From JL08 sp039969355 (lineage in GTDB: Bacteria; Pseudomonadota; Alphaproteobacteria; Rhodobacterales; Rhodobacteraceae), in contig JBDVOA010000008.1 in the NCBI GenBank assembly GCA_039969355.1, forward strand, positions 129,454 through 193,453: DNA of 64,000 bases. The letters run 5' to 3'. The notes under the pieces are model-generated. The model was not told the origin of the DNA. It was given only the letters and a program-made list of their open reading frames with translations, and ran no database searches. Each line of letters begins with the position of its first letter. Within the stretch, counting starts at the first letter, position 1. This document shows, one piece after another, positions 17,537 through 26,453 of the stretch. The position numbers were made by a program, and so were the translations under genes.

Positions 17537-18304
17537 TCATGCCTTTGGCACGTTCGGCTTGGTCATGCGTTCCGTCAACCGCTCTACCAACTGATCCTGC
17601 GGCACGTCACCGTCTATTGCCAGCTTGCGTAGCCCAAAATGCACATGTGCAATTTCTTGATAATAACTTGTGTAAGCGTAATTTGTCGCAGCCCCTGCAA
17701 CCGCTCCCAGAACTGGTACGGTTTGTGCCGCCAATTTCTGCCCCAACACGGTGGCCAATCGAGGGGCGATCCGCGCTATGATACCTTGGACGGCACCACC
17801 TGTCAGAGCCAGTCTTGTGGACAGGAAACCCAAGTCTGCCCCATCATCCTTGGCCAGCGGTCCCGCTGCGGCAAACACTTGGATGCAATCGAACTGAACA
17901 TTCTCAGCAGCTGGATCAAAATCATACTCTACAGCTACCCCCTGAATGGCGCGCAGCAAAACGGTCGTAGTGACAGGTAATTCCGCTAATGCCGTCGGCA
18001 ATCCACCAAAACCGCCTGCTGCTCCCATTGCGGTTGCCGCCGCAGTGTTTAGCCAACCCGCCTGATCCGGGACAATCCCGCGTGAGCCGTGGGCCGCCGA
18101 CATCGCAACCTTCAACGCTTTTGATGTGCCCTCTTCCAGTCCGGCACGAACGGGGCCGGGCAACCGCTCCAGAAGGTTTTCTGCGGTGCCTCCCAGCAAG
18201 TTAAGCACCTGTATGCCGACACCGCCAGCAGACTTATATCGCGTCGCCAACCGATCCAGTTCCGCGTCGACATCTATCGCAATCAGGGCCGTTGAATCCG
18301 GCAT
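17537..18304 (-). CDS. EcsC family protein
   Basis: A 255-residue protein of the EcsC family. Glycine- and alanine-rich helices (NTAAATAMGAAGGFGGLPTALAELP and neighbours) are the hallmark, with a C-terminal VPVLGAVAGAATNYAYT segment. The name comes from a gene beside an ABC exporter in Bacillus, but its molecular role is unsettled. The helices may associate with membrane. The start ATG at 18304 has GGGAGGG upstream. Confidence 0.82.
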   Translation of the reverse strand: MPDSTALIAIDVDAELDRLATRYKSAGGVGIQVLNLLGGTAENLLERLPGPVRAGLEEGTSKALKVAMSAAHGSRGIVPDQAGWLNTAAATAMGAAGGFGGLPTALAELPVTTTVLLRAIQGVAVEYDFDPAAENVQFDCIQVFAAAGPLAKDDGADLGFLSTRLALTGGAVQGIIARIAPRLATVLGQKLAAQTVPVLGAVAGAATNYAYTSYYQEIAHVHFGLRKLAIDGDVPQDQLVERLTERMTKPNVPKA

Positions 18305-18355
18305 GATGACCCTCCCTTTGGTCCTTCTTAAACATTGGACCTGTTGGGGTTGCTT

Positions 18356-18850
18356 TCAAGTCTGTACATTTACAGCACGCGCCAAGCCTTCGACCCCATC
18401 CCATGCCCCCGGGTTCAATTCCTGCCCCAGAACGCGAGCCGGATTTGTGGGCGGCGGCATTTCAACTCCGCTAAGTGGCAGGAATCCAAACCGGCGATAA
18501 TAGGGCGCATCCCCCACCAACATGACGCGTTTCCAGCCTTTGGAGCGAGCCAGATCAAGCGCGTCCCGGATCAGAACACCACCCAGCCCTTCGCCCTGGC
18601 GGGTTGGGTGTACGGCAATTGGGCCAAGCAACAGAACCGGCGCCTCGTCGACACGGATCGGCCAGAACCGGATCGCGCCCGCCAGTACCATCTCGACATC
18701 GCGCGCAACTAACGACAGTTCTCTCACCGGCGGCACGCCATCCCGCAATCTGTATGACGACAACGCTTCGCGTCCGGGCGCAAAGCACAGGTCAAACAGT
18801 GCTTCGACTTCCCAGTAATCCTCTGCCTGCTCTGGCCGGAGATCGTACAC
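18356..18850 (-). CDS. GNAT family N-acetyltransferase
   Basis: A 164-residue GNAT. The acetyl-CoA binding motif A is seen as VHPTRQGEGLGGVLI (Q/R-x-x-G-x-G/A form), and the later GDAPYYRRFGF is typical of the YhbS-like subgroup. It would transfer an acetyl group to an unknown amine. GTG at 18850 has AAGGGC 6 bases upstream. It is divergent from the flavin reductase gene, with no functional link apparent. Confidence 0.87.
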   Translation of the reverse strand: MYDLRPEQAEDYWEVEALFDLCFAPGREALSSYRLRDGVPPVRELSLVARDVEMVLAGAIRFWPIRVDEAPVLLLGPIAVHPTRQGEGLGGVLIRDALDLARSKGWKRVMLVGDAPYYRRFGFLPLSGVEMPPPTNPARVLGQELNPGAWDGVEGLARAVNVQT

Positions 18851-18926
18851 TTCTTGCCCTTGTCGCTCTTTGCTGGAATTCGCCGTAACACGGGATTAGA
18901 GATTGGGCAAACATCTGGAGAAATAC

Positions 18927-19532
18927 ATGTTCTACCGCCCCTCAGACGGCCACGGCCTGCCACATAATCCGTTCAACGCGATTGTGACACCCAGGCCGAT
19001 TGGTTGGATATCAAGCCGGGACGCTTTGGGGCACAATAATCTCGCACCCTATTCGTTCTTCAACGCCGTCGCCTACACACCGCCGCAGGTGATGTTTGCC
19101 TCAACTGGACACAAACCTGATCAGAGCGAAAGTAAGGACTCTGTCAGCAATATCCGCGAAACCAGCGTGTTTTGCGTAAATATTGTCGAATATTCAGCTC
19201 GCGACGCGATGAACGAAAGTTCGGCAACTCTGGGCAAAGAGATCGATGAATTTGCTCGGGCTGGCCTGACTCCCGAAAAATGTAAAACAATCGACTGCGC
19301 GCGTGTGGCCGGCACGCCGGCTGCACTTGAATGTAAGTTGACTGAGATTGTAACGCTGAAAGGGGACAGCAACTTTCTGGTCCTTGGTGAAGTGACCGGC
19401 ATTCACATGCGGGACGATTGTTTGGTTGGCGGGCGTTTTGACATTACATGCTATCAACCGCTGGCGCGGCTCGGTTACCGCGACTACACGCACGTGCGCG
19501 ACGTGTTCGAACTTAGCCGCCCGGACGACTAG
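18927..19532 (+). CDS. flavin reductase family (FMN-binding split-barrel) protein
   Basis: A 201-residue protein with the flavin-reductase-like split barrel. TPRPIGWISSRD, LAPYSFFNAVAYTPP and the SKDSVSNIRET segment are the FMN-contacting parts common to the family. It probably binds FMN and may reduce it with NAD(P)H for a partner monooxygenase; no partner is adjacent. ATG at 18927 with CTGGAG just upstream is preferred to the TTG eight codons earlier. Confidence 0.88.
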   Translation: MFYRPSDGHGLPHNPFNAIVTPRPIGWISSRDALGHNNLAPYSFFNAVAYTPPQVMFASTGHKPDQSESKDSVSNIRETSVFCVNIVEYSARDAMNESSATLGKEIDEFARAGLTPEKCKTIDCARVAGTPAALECKLTEIVTLKGDSNFLVLGEVTGIHMRDDCLVGGRFDITCYQPLARLGYRDYTHVRDVFELSRPDD

Positions 19533-19549
19533 AAATTGTGAAGATGGGA

Positions 19550-21178
19550 TTAGTGTCCGCCCAATATCCCAGTGCGCACACCGTAATCCACGGCCAATTC
19601 GTAATCGGGATCATCGTCACTATCGACCAAAAGATGTCCAGCTCTCTTTAGTACTCTGTGACAATCGCGGCTAAGATGGCGCAACTGTATTCGCTTGCCT
19701 GCAGTCTCGTATTTTAGCGCTACAGCTTCGATAGCCTGCAACGCGGATTGATCCACAACCCGGCTGCCCGCAAAGTCTACGATCACAACATCCGGGTCCT
19801 GACTTGGATCAAAAAGTTCGCCGAACCCTTCGGAAGACCCAAAGAACAGCGGACCATTGACCTTGTAGATCTTGGCGCCTTCAGGAGTGATATGGGTTTC
19901 GGCGTGAATACGGCGTGCGTTGTTCCAAGCATAAGCAAGTGCAGACACAATAACGCCTACGACAACTGCAACGGCAAGGTCTTCCATTACAGTAACAACT
20001 GTGACCAGCAGGATTACAAAAGCATCCGTGCGCGGGACGCGTCGCAGAATAGTAAGCGAGTTCCACGCAAACGTGCCGATCACCACCATAAACATAACCC
20101 CAACAAGCGCCGCCAGCGGAATGAGCTCAATGATGCTTGATCCGACAAGGATGAAAAGAAGCAGAAACACTGCCGCGGCAATCGCCGCAACGCGAGTCCG
20201 CCCGCCTGACTTCACGTTGATCATGGATTGACCGATCATGGCGCATCCACCCATTCCACCAAAGAAACCTGTAACAGTATTGGCCACACCCTGTGCAATG
20301 CATTCCTGAGACGCGCCGCCCCGACTGTTGGTCATTTCGCCGACAAGGTTCAGCGTTAGCAGACTTTCAATCAGCCCAATGGCTGCCAAAATAACCGCAT
20401 ATGGTAAAATGATCTCAAGTGTTTCCAAGTTGAGTGGCACCATTGGGATATGCCATTGCGGCAACCCGCCTTCGATCGAGGCCAAATCACCTACCCGCGG
20501 CACGTCCAGTCCAAATCCGATGACCACAGCGGCGATGATTCCAATTCCGGCAAGAGGTGCAGGTACGATCCGCGTGATCCGTGGCATTACCCAGATGATC
20601 GCCATCGTGGCTGCAACCAGCCCTAGCATCAAAAAAAGAGGTGTGCCGGATAGCCACTCTCCGCCGCTCATGCCGTGGCCGTCAGAAACCATGCTTCCGG
20701 GCACTTTGAATTGACTCATCTGCGCCAGAAAAATCACAATTGCCAGCCCGTTCACAAACCCCAGCATAACTGGGTGCGGCACCAGTCGAATGAATTTACC
20801 CCAATGCATCGCCCCGGCAAAGATCTGCAAGAGGCCCATCACTACTACAGTGGCAAACAGATATTCGACACCGTGTTGCGCGACCAACGCCACCATAACG
20901 ACAGCAAGAGCACCTGTAGCCCCAGAGATCATGCCTGGCCGCCCACCGATCAGCGCGGTAATCAGACCAACGAGAAATGCTGCATAAAGCCCGACCAAAG
21001 GATGCACACCTGCCACAAAAGCAAACGCCACCGCTTCGGGCACCAGTGCCAATGCAACTGTCAGCCCGGCGAGCAGCTCAATACGGATACGCCCGATGCT
21101 CATTCCATCTTCGGGCATCCAGCGCAGATCAGGAATAACAAGACGATTGGCAAATGAGGCCAGAATGGCTTTTTTCAT
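19550..21178 (-). CDS. SulP family anion (sulfate/bicarbonate) transporter
   Basis: A 542-residue inner-membrane carrier with 10-12 spans of the SulP/SLC26 type and a cytoplasmic STAS domain over roughly the last 120 residues (VIVDFAGSRVVDQSAL). The first span region (ELLAGLTVALALVPEAVAFAF) is the SulP signature. It would import sulfate, bicarbonate or another anion with Na+ or H+; the ligand cannot be told. ATG at 21178 has CAGGA 6 bases upstream, and the open frame before it looks non-coding. Its end faces the flavin reductase gene. Confidence 0.92.
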   Translation of the reverse strand: MKKAILASFANRLVIPDLRWMPEDGMSIGRIRIELLAGLTVALALVPEAVAFAFVAGVHPLVGLYAAFLVGLITALIGGRPGMISGATGALAVVMVALVAQHGVEYLFATVVVMGLLQIFAGAMHWGKFIRLVPHPVMLGFVNGLAIVIFLAQMSQFKVPGSMVSDGHGMSGGEWLSGTPLFLMLGLVAATMAIIWVMPRITRIVPAPLAGIGIIAAVVIGFGLDVPRVGDLASIEGGLPQWHIPMVPLNLETLEIILPYAVILAAIGLIESLLTLNLVGEMTNSRGGASQECIAQGVANTVTGFFGGMGGCAMIGQSMINVKSGGRTRVAAIAAAVFLLLFILVGSSIIELIPLAALVGVMFMVVIGTFAWNSLTILRRVPRTDAFVILLVTVVTVMEDLAVAVVVGVIVSALAYAWNNARRIHAETHITPEGAKIYKVNGPLFFGSSEGFGELFDPSQDPDVVIVDFAGSRVVDQSALQAIEAVALKYETAGKRIQLRHLSRDCHRVLKRAGHLLVDSDDDPDYELAVDYGVRTGILGGH

Positions 21179-21390
21179 GAGTTTTCCTGATGGAATTGGG
21201 AGTTTCGTGCAGTAAGAGTATTTGCGCCGACCCCTAGACCCTTTTGCCGCTAATGGAAACCCCGTCACACAGGCGCAGGCCGGTGTCGTGAACGTGGTCC
21301 ACCTCGCCCGTCATTCATGCAATGGCCAATCCATAAAGAGGCTGCACAACTCCAAACTTGACGCTAATCTGTATCAGTCTGGAGAATCCT

Positions 21391-23079
21391 GTGCCCTTGA
21401 TCCGTACCCGCGCTGACATCGACGACAAACTTGGTGGCCCGCTGCCAGCCGAGGTAAAATTAATGGCCGCCTGTGAGGCCGGGGAACCCTGTGTATTGGG
21501 CGACGGTTCCCTGCCAGTTGAAGGAAACGCGACCCGAGAGGTTCGCGCTGACGTATTGCGCTATCTGATCGTGGGTGGTTGTGAAAATTTTCCTGTTGCG
21601 GACTGGGGTGTGCAGGTGATTGGCGCCTATGTATCGGGCAATCTTGACCTGAGCTTTGCGAAGGCCAATGGGGTAACAACTTTGTTCGCCTGTCGTTTTC
21701 AACAAGACCTTGGAATGTTTCAAGCCAGTCTAGAAAACCTCAATCTGAGTCAAAGTCATCTTAATGGATTGAATGCGCAACGCGCTAAGATAACCGGAGA
21801 TATCTTCCTGCGCGATATCGTAGCCACTGCCACCATTGACTTCAGCGGCGCTGAGATCGGCGGTCAGTTGGATTGCACAGGCGCGCAGTTCAACGCCACC
21901 GAAGGACTTGCCCTCGATGCGCAAGGCGCGAAAATCACCGATGATATCTTCCTGCGCGATGTCGTCGCCACTGCCACCATTGACTTCAGCGGCGCTGAGA
22001 TCGGCGGTCAGTTAAGTTGCACAAGCGCGCAGTTCAACGCCACCGAAGGAGTTGCCCTCAATGCGCAAGGCGCGAAGATCACCGAAAGTGTCTTCCTGCG
22101 CGATATCGTCGCCACTGCCACCATTCACGTCAGCGGTGCTGAGATCGGCGGTCAGTTGAGTTGCATGGGCGCGCAGTTCAACGCCACCGAAGGATTTGCC
22201 CTCGATGCGCAAGGCGCGCAGATCAGCGGCGGTTTGATCTGGCGCAATGTCAGCTTTCCGTCGCAACCGGTGTTGTTTGCCGCTGCGCATACCAGCGCTT
22301 TGGCTGACGACCTCGACAGCTGGGAAAGTGGTGCGATTTACGACCTAGATGGGTTCACATACGATCGGATTTACGGGTCGATGAATGCGCGCGAACGCAC
22401 AAAATGGCTCGAAAAAGGCAGCTATTCGCGCGGTGAATTCGCGCCGCAGCCATTCACCCAACTGGCCAAGGTACTGCGAGAGTCGGGGCATGATGGTGAG
22501 GCGCGGAAGGTTCTTTTTAAGCGTGAGCAGCTGTTGCGCCGCAATATCAGGGATCAGCAACGTATCGCACCTAATGGGGACATTTCTGTTCGGTTGCGAA
22601 GTATCTGGCGGTTTATCAAAAACGGATTCAGGCACGCTGTTGATCTGCTTTTGCGCTGGGTTGTGGGCTACGGCCATCATCCGTTTCAAAGCCTGTGGTT
22701 GCTGATTGCACTTATCGTTCTTGCAATATGTCCAGCGCACCTCGCTTATGAAGAAGGCTCCTTTGCCCCAAACTCCGGACCAATTCAAGCCTCGGCAGCA
22801 TGGCAGGACTATGCCAATGCCCCCGGCAACCCAGCCGAGCGATGGTCGGCAAAGTGGGCGCCGGGGCAGGACTGGGAAACCTTCAATCGGTATGCTTATG
22901 CCGCTGATCTTGTGATCCCGATCATCGACCTTGGCCAGACCGCGGCGTGGGCACCGTCGACCACGCGTGGGTGGTGGGGCAAACAGCTTTGGTGGGCACA
23001 ATGGTTCTTTATCGCAATGGGCTGGATCGTCACCGCCTTGGGTGCTGCTGCAATCACCGGCATCATCCGCCGCGATTAG
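21391..23079 (+). CDS. membrane protein with tandem 48-residue repeats
   Basis: A 562-residue protein. Residues 1-128 contain imperfect beta-strand repeats. Residues 129-272 are three near-identical 48-residue units with conserved IFLRD, ATIDFSGAEIGGQL-Cys and AQFNATEG elements, and a fourth unit starts at 273. The pattern suggests a solenoid or beta-helix like pentapeptide-repeat proteins, with one Cys per turn. A helical part at 330-420 is followed by two membrane spans (about 435-453 and 537-558) that enclose a loop with PIIDLGQTAAWAP. GTG at 21391 has GGAG 7 bases upstream. The family is unknown to me; a cytoplasmic solenoid tethered to a two-span base is my inference. Confidence 0.8.
   Translation: MPLIRTRADIDDKLGGPLPAEVKLMAACEAGEPCVLGDGSLPVEGNATREVRADVLRYLIVGGCENFPVADWGVQVIGAYVSGNLDLSFAKANGVTTLFACRFQQDLGMFQASLENLNLSQSHLNGLNAQRAKITGDIFLRDIVATATIDFSGAEIGGQLDCTGAQFNATEGLALDAQGAKITDDIFLRDVVATATIDFSGAEIGGQLSCTSAQFNATEGVALNAQGAKITESVFLRDIVATATIHVSGAEIGGQLSCMGAQFNATEGFALDAQGAQISGGLIWRNVSFPSQPVLFAAAHTSALADDLDSWESGAIYDLDGFTYDRIYGSMNARERTKWLEKGSYSRGEFAPQPFTQLAKVLRESGHDGEARKVLFKREQLLRRNIRDQQRIAPNGDISVRLRSIWRFIKNGFRHAVDLLLRWVVGYGHHPFQSLWLLIALIVLAICPAHLAYEEGSFAPNSGPIQASAAWQDYANAPGNPAERWSAKWAPGQDWETFNRYAYAADLVIPIIDLGQTAAWAPSTTRGWWGKQLWWAQWFFIAMGWIVTALGAAAITGIIRRD
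21775..22206 (+). repeat. three tandem 144-bp repeats inside the membrane-protein gene
   Basis: Units at 21775-21918, 21919-22062 and 22063-22206, each 144 bp (48 codons), with the start of a fourth from 22207. By hand count units 2 and 3 differ at about 15 of 144 bases. The repeats keep the reading frame, so unequal crossing-over would change protein length by 48 residues per step. Confidence 0.95.
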
Positions 23080-23139
23080 CCGCTTTTCAATCTGTGTCTC
23101 TTTGCTAGTTTGACCGGATATGGCAGCAAGGATTTCCAA

Positions 23140-24012
23140 ATGACCCAAACCAAGATTGCAGTAATTGGCGGCTCTGGAATTTACGACATTGAGGGGTTGT
23201 GTGACGCAGAATGGACCAGTGTGGAAACGCCCTGGGGCGCACCGTCGGATGCGATCCTGACTGGTAAGCTTGACGGGGTCGACATGGTATTCCTGCCCCG
23301 CCATGGGCGTGGTCATGTTCACAGCCCGACGGCTGTGCCATACCGCGCCAATATTGATGCGTTGAAACGATTGAGCGTCACGGATGTTGTCAGTGTCAGC
23401 GCTAGCGGTTCGTTTCGCGAACACATGGCGCCGGGCGATTTTGTCCTTGTAGATCAGTTCATTGATCGGACCATCGCGCGGGAAAAGTCATTCTTTGGTC
23501 CTGGTTGTGTCGCCCATGTCTCTGTCGCTCATCCCACCTGTCCGCGCCTCGGCGACGCCTGCGAAAGAGCGGCTCGAGATGTCGGAATTAACCTTCACAA
23601 CGGCGGGACTTATCTTGCCATGGAGGGACCACAGTTTTCCACTCTCGCCGAGAGCAAGATGTATCGCGAAGTGTGGGGATGTGACGTGATCGGCATGACT
23701 AACATGCCCGAAGCAAAACTCGCTCGCGAAGCGGAGCTTTGCTATGCGTCCATCGCGATGATCACCGACTTTGACAGTTGGCATCCCGATCACGGCGAGG
23801 TCGATGTAACCGAGATCATCAAGACGCTGATGGGGAACGCCGAAAAAGCCAGAAACCTCGTTCGCGCCCTGCCCGCTTTGCTTGGGTCTGATCGCGCACT
23901 ATGTCCAAACGGCTGCGACAAAGCGCTTGAATATGCCATCCTGACACAACCGGACGCACGCGATCCCGCAATCGTAGCAAAGCTAGATGCGATAGCGGGT
24001 CGGGTACTTTAA
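23140..24012 (+). CDS. mtnP: S-methyl-5'-thioadenosine phosphorylase
   Basis: A 290-residue phosphorylase. IAVIGGSGIYDIEGL at the start, the phosphate-binding RHGRGH segment and the long MEGPQFSTLAES and GMTNMPEAKLAREAELCY motifs are typical of the MTAP branch of the purine nucleoside phosphorylases. It splits methylthioadenosine, the by-product of polyamine and homoserine-lactone synthesis, into adenine and methylthioribose-1-phosphate. The adenine would be recovered by the apt product encoded 1.7 kb downstream. ATG at 23140 has AAGGA upstream; the frame is open ten codons further but without support. Confidence 0.95.
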   Translation: MTQTKIAVIGGSGIYDIEGLCDAEWTSVETPWGAPSDAILTGKLDGVDMVFLPRHGRGHVHSPTAVPYRANIDALKRLSVTDVVSVSASGSFREHMAPGDFVLVDQFIDRTIAREKSFFGPGCVAHVSVAHPTCPRLGDACERAARDVGINLHNGGTYLAMEGPQFSTLAESKMYREVWGCDVIGMTNMPEAKLAREAELCYASIAMITDFDSWHPDHGEVDVTEIIKTLMGNAEKARNLVRALPALLGSDRALCPNGCDKALEYAILTQPDARDPAIVAKLDAIAGRVL

Positions 24013-24041
24013 CCCATTCCCGCTATCCTTCCAGTACCGAG

Positions 24042-24788
24042 TTAAGCTGGCACATCCACGCGATCGATGATGTCCAGTGTTCGGCGGATACGCACTGTCC
24101 AGGGCAGTGAACCGACATCGCAGCGTTTGCCATTCGCCTGCTCAGCCATCTTGTTGTAAGGCGCATCATCATCATTGAACTTACTTTTGCCGACAAAATT
24201 GGAATGTTCGGCGAAAGCCACTGCGACGGTCTTGCGGTGGATCGTACCTGAATTGTCGAGCACTGCAGCGTTTAGCGTTTTGCGTACCGTACAAACCTTA
24301 TACCCACGACTGAGATGCCAGGCCATCTTCTCTTCGCAATCTTCCTGCATAAAGGCATTCGCCTGTTGCAAATCTCGAATAACATTCTCGCTGCCCCTGA
24401 ATTTTCGACCGGTTTGTGGCAATTGTTCCAAGTTGGCCGCAAGAGGCTCCGTTTCAGCAGATGCGTTTGCTTCTCCAATAAGCCAAGCCATTGCCTTGAT
24501 TGACTTAACATAACCTGGAAAATCCTCGCGAAGCACGTTGTAGTATAATGATGTTTTCACTCCACTTTGGCCAAGACCATCCGCCTTTAGCGAGCATATT
24601 TCGCTGATATTGCGACGTGGCGATACCGCGACAATGCTGCCTGGTGCCAAGAGGCGGTCGCCGGTTCGAAAATCTGCGCGGTGATAGGCATAAATATCTC
24701 CGTCCGAAACTCCAAAGAGCCACGAATAGGCAAAAAGCCCGGACATGGACAAGGCGACGGCGAACCCAACGCGTTTCAGATAAAGCAT
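24042..24788 (-). CDS. hypothetical membrane-anchored protein, paired with a Cys-rich peptide
   Basis: A 248-residue protein that I do not recognise. Residues about 7-28 are a single hydrophobic segment acting as signal anchor, and the rest is soluble and would lie in the periplasm. It has four cysteines outside the anchor (SEICSL, QEDCEE, YKVCTV, GKRCDV), which could form two disulfides. A segment DRLLAPGSIVAVSP comes early, after the anchor. ATG at 24788 has GGGAGG 5 bases upstream. It starts 11 bases after the stop of a 43-residue secreted Cys-rich peptide gene, so the two are one operon. No catalytic motif is visible. Confidence 0.68.
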   Translation of the reverse strand: MLYLKRVGFAVALSMSGLFAYSWLFGVSDGDIYAYHRADFRTGDRLLAPGSIVAVSPRRNISEICSLKADGLGQSGVKTSLYYNVLREDFPGYVKSIKAMAWLIGEANASAETEPLAANLEQLPQTGRKFRGSENVIRDLQQANAFMQEDCEEKMAWHLSRGYKVCTVRKTLNAAVLDNSGTIHRKTVAVAFAEHSNFVGKSKFNDDDAPYNKMAEQANGKRCDVGSLPWTVRIRRTLDIIDRVDVPA

Positions 24789-24799
24789 GTCAGCCTCCC

Positions 24800-24931
24800 T
24801 CAGCGCGAACAGCAACTATCGCTGCCACAAGCGTAATGAGTGGCAGGGCACTTGGGGGGTGGCGCGCTATCCTGCGCAGCTGCACTCATCGGAAGGGCAA
24901 GCAAAACGGAACACAATAAAATGCGTTTCAT
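24800..24931 (-). CDS. 43-residue secreted cysteine-rich peptide
   Basis: A short ORF read codon by codon from ATG 24931 to TGA 24800. AGGAG stands 8 bases before the ATG. The first 19-20 residues form a clean Sec signal peptide (basic start, hydrophobic core, MSAAAQ cleavage region). The mature part is about 24 residues, opens with a Pro-rich DSAPPPK and has four cysteines in the pattern C-x6-C-x4-CC. The signal core also has one Cys followed by SVLLALP, which does not look like a lipobox. It precedes the membrane-anchored gene at 24788. Function is unknown; a small disulfide-linked or metal-binding peptide is possible. Confidence 0.6.
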   Translation of the reverse strand: MKRILLCSVLLALPMSAAAQDSAPPPKCPATHYACGSDSCCSR

Positions 24932-25010
24932 AACAATTCTCCTAAGGCATTTTTGTCAAATGAATTGGCAGTCTAATCCGTAACCCATACCATGTTCGAC
25001 GGAATTTGAC

Positions 25011-25026
25011 TGTGATCTTGGTCACA
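25011..25026. promoter_or_regulatory. CRP/FNR-family palindrome TGTGA-N6-TCACA
   Basis: TGTGA at 25011-25015 and TCACA at 25022-25026 with a 6-base spacer form the exact consensus of a CRP-type site. It lies in the 165-base gap between the Cys-rich peptide gene (80 bases upstream of its start) and lysE (71 bases upstream of its start), so it could serve either direction. Confidence 0.5.
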
Positions 25027-25096
25027 TAACATCTCTTGATGTTTACCCGCCTGTCTGGAAAACGTGTCCTATGGATAATACGGATCGGACTTTTGA

Positions 25097-25729
25097 ATGA
25101 CCCTTGATCTTTGGCTGGCATTCGTCGCCGCTTCAACTGCCCTGCTGCTGATCCCGGGCCCGACTGTGCTTCTCGTACTGAGTTATGCCTTGTCGAAAGG
25201 TCGCAGCGTGGCCGCCGCCTCGGCTGCAGGCGTCGCGTTCGGGGATCTTTTAGCCATGACGGCTTCGTTGGTGGGTCTAGGAACACTGGTTCTAGCGTCG
25301 GCTACGCTTTTCACCGCGTTGAAGTGGATTGGCGCGATCTATCTGGTTTTCCTGGGCATCAAGATGCTACGTAGCGCGCCCTCAACAGGACTAGAGACCG
25401 TGCGGACAGATGGCGGCATAACTGCGCGTGGCGTCTTTGGCCATGCCGCCGCGGTAACCGCGCTAAACCCCAAATCCATAGGTTTCTTCATTGCGTTTGT
25501 TCCACAGTTTCTCCGGCCGGAGTCACCCCTTGTTCCCCAATTCATCATTCTGATCGCCACCTTTGTTGGACTAGCTGCGATTAATGCGCTCGCATACGCC
25601 TTGCTGGCCGGCAAAATGCAGGCAAGGCTTGGCAGGCCCCAAGTCATCACCTGGCTGACGCGCGGCGGCGGCGTTGCGTTGATTTCGATGGGCCTGCTAA
25701 CAACCACTTTACGCCGCGCTACATCCTGA
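25097..25729 (+). CDS. LysE/RhtB family amino-acid exporter
   Basis: A 210-residue inner-membrane protein with about six spans. IPGPTVLLVLSYALSKGR near residue 20 is the LysE/RhtB signature, and LNPKSIGFFIAFVPQF in the middle is also typical. It exports an amino acid or homoserine-lactone-like compound; the substrate cannot be told. It is followed 8 bases later by apt and is probably co-transcribed with it. Confidence 0.9.
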   Translation: MTLDLWLAFVAASTALLLIPGPTVLLVLSYALSKGRSVAAASAAGVAFGDLLAMTASLVGLGTLVLASATLFTALKWIGAIYLVFLGIKMLRSAPSTGLETVRTDGGITARGVFGHAAAVTALNPKSIGFFIAFVPQFLRPESPLVPQFIILIATFVGLAAINALAYALLAGKMQARLGRPQVITWLTRGGGVALISMGLLTTTLRRATS

Positions 25730-25737
25730 GGGCTTAA

Positions 25738-26268
25738 ATGAAAACTGTGAAAGACTACATCAGAACAATCGTTGACTTCCCGCATGAGGGGATATTGTTC
25801 CGCGATGTCACAACGCTATTTGCTGATCCGCGCGGATTTCGGATGGCTGTCGACCAGATGCTCCACCCCTACGCCGGCTTACGAATAGACAAAGTAGTGG
25901 GGCTTGAAGCACGGGGCTTTATTCTGGGCGGCGCGATTGCACATCAATTAAGCGTCGGCTTTGTGCCTGTGCGAAAAAAAGGCAAGTTACCCGGGGCCGT
26001 GATCAGCGAGGAATATTCGCTGGAGTATGGCGAGGCCATTGTGGAAATCCACGATGATGCCATCCAGGCAGGAGAGAAAATTCTTGTAGTAGATGATCTG
26101 CTCGCCACCGGCGGCACCGCAGAAGCTGGCATCAAACTGATCGAGCGGCTTGGCGGCGAGATCATAAGCTGCGCCTTTATCATCGACCTGCCAGAATTGG
26201 GCGGGCGCAAGCGTTTGGAAAAAATGGGGATGGAAGTTTATTCCCTTTGCAATTTCGAGGGACTTTGA
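25738..26268 (+). CDS. apt: adenine phosphoribosyltransferase
   Basis: A 176-residue type I phosphoribosyltransferase. The PRPP-binding motif VVDDLLATGGT is intact, and PHEGILFRDVTTLF near the start and LEARGFILGGAIAHQL are family hallmarks. It joins adenine and PRPP to give AMP and pyrophosphate, closing the salvage route that the mtnP product opens. It ends before an intergenic stretch with a weak terminator. Confidence 0.95.
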   Translation: MKTVKDYIRTIVDFPHEGILFRDVTTLFADPRGFRMAVDQMLHPYAGLRIDKVVGLEARGFILGGAIAHQLSVGFVPVRKKGKLPGAVISEEYSLEYGEAIVEIHDDAIQAGEKILVVDDLLATGGTAEAGIKLIERLGGEIISCAFIIDLPELGGRKRLEKMGMEVYSLCNFEGL

Positions 26269-26453
26269 ATTGGGAGGCTTCAGCGCTTTCCCGTTTGGTT
26301 GCCGAAGTTACTGCATCTGGGACCAATCGGCGCCGAGGGCTACTCCAGCCTTGCGCCAATCCGAACCCTAGTCTCACACCATTGAACGCGCCTTGTTTTC
26401 CAGATTTTCTGTCTGCACAATTGATAAAGAACCTAGGTTTCAAAAACTTGAAT

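Noticed and set aside
22345..23424. 359-codon reverse ORF
   Set aside because: It lies antisense to the repeat protein's membrane part and to mtnP, both well supported. It has no membrane or domain pattern of its own.
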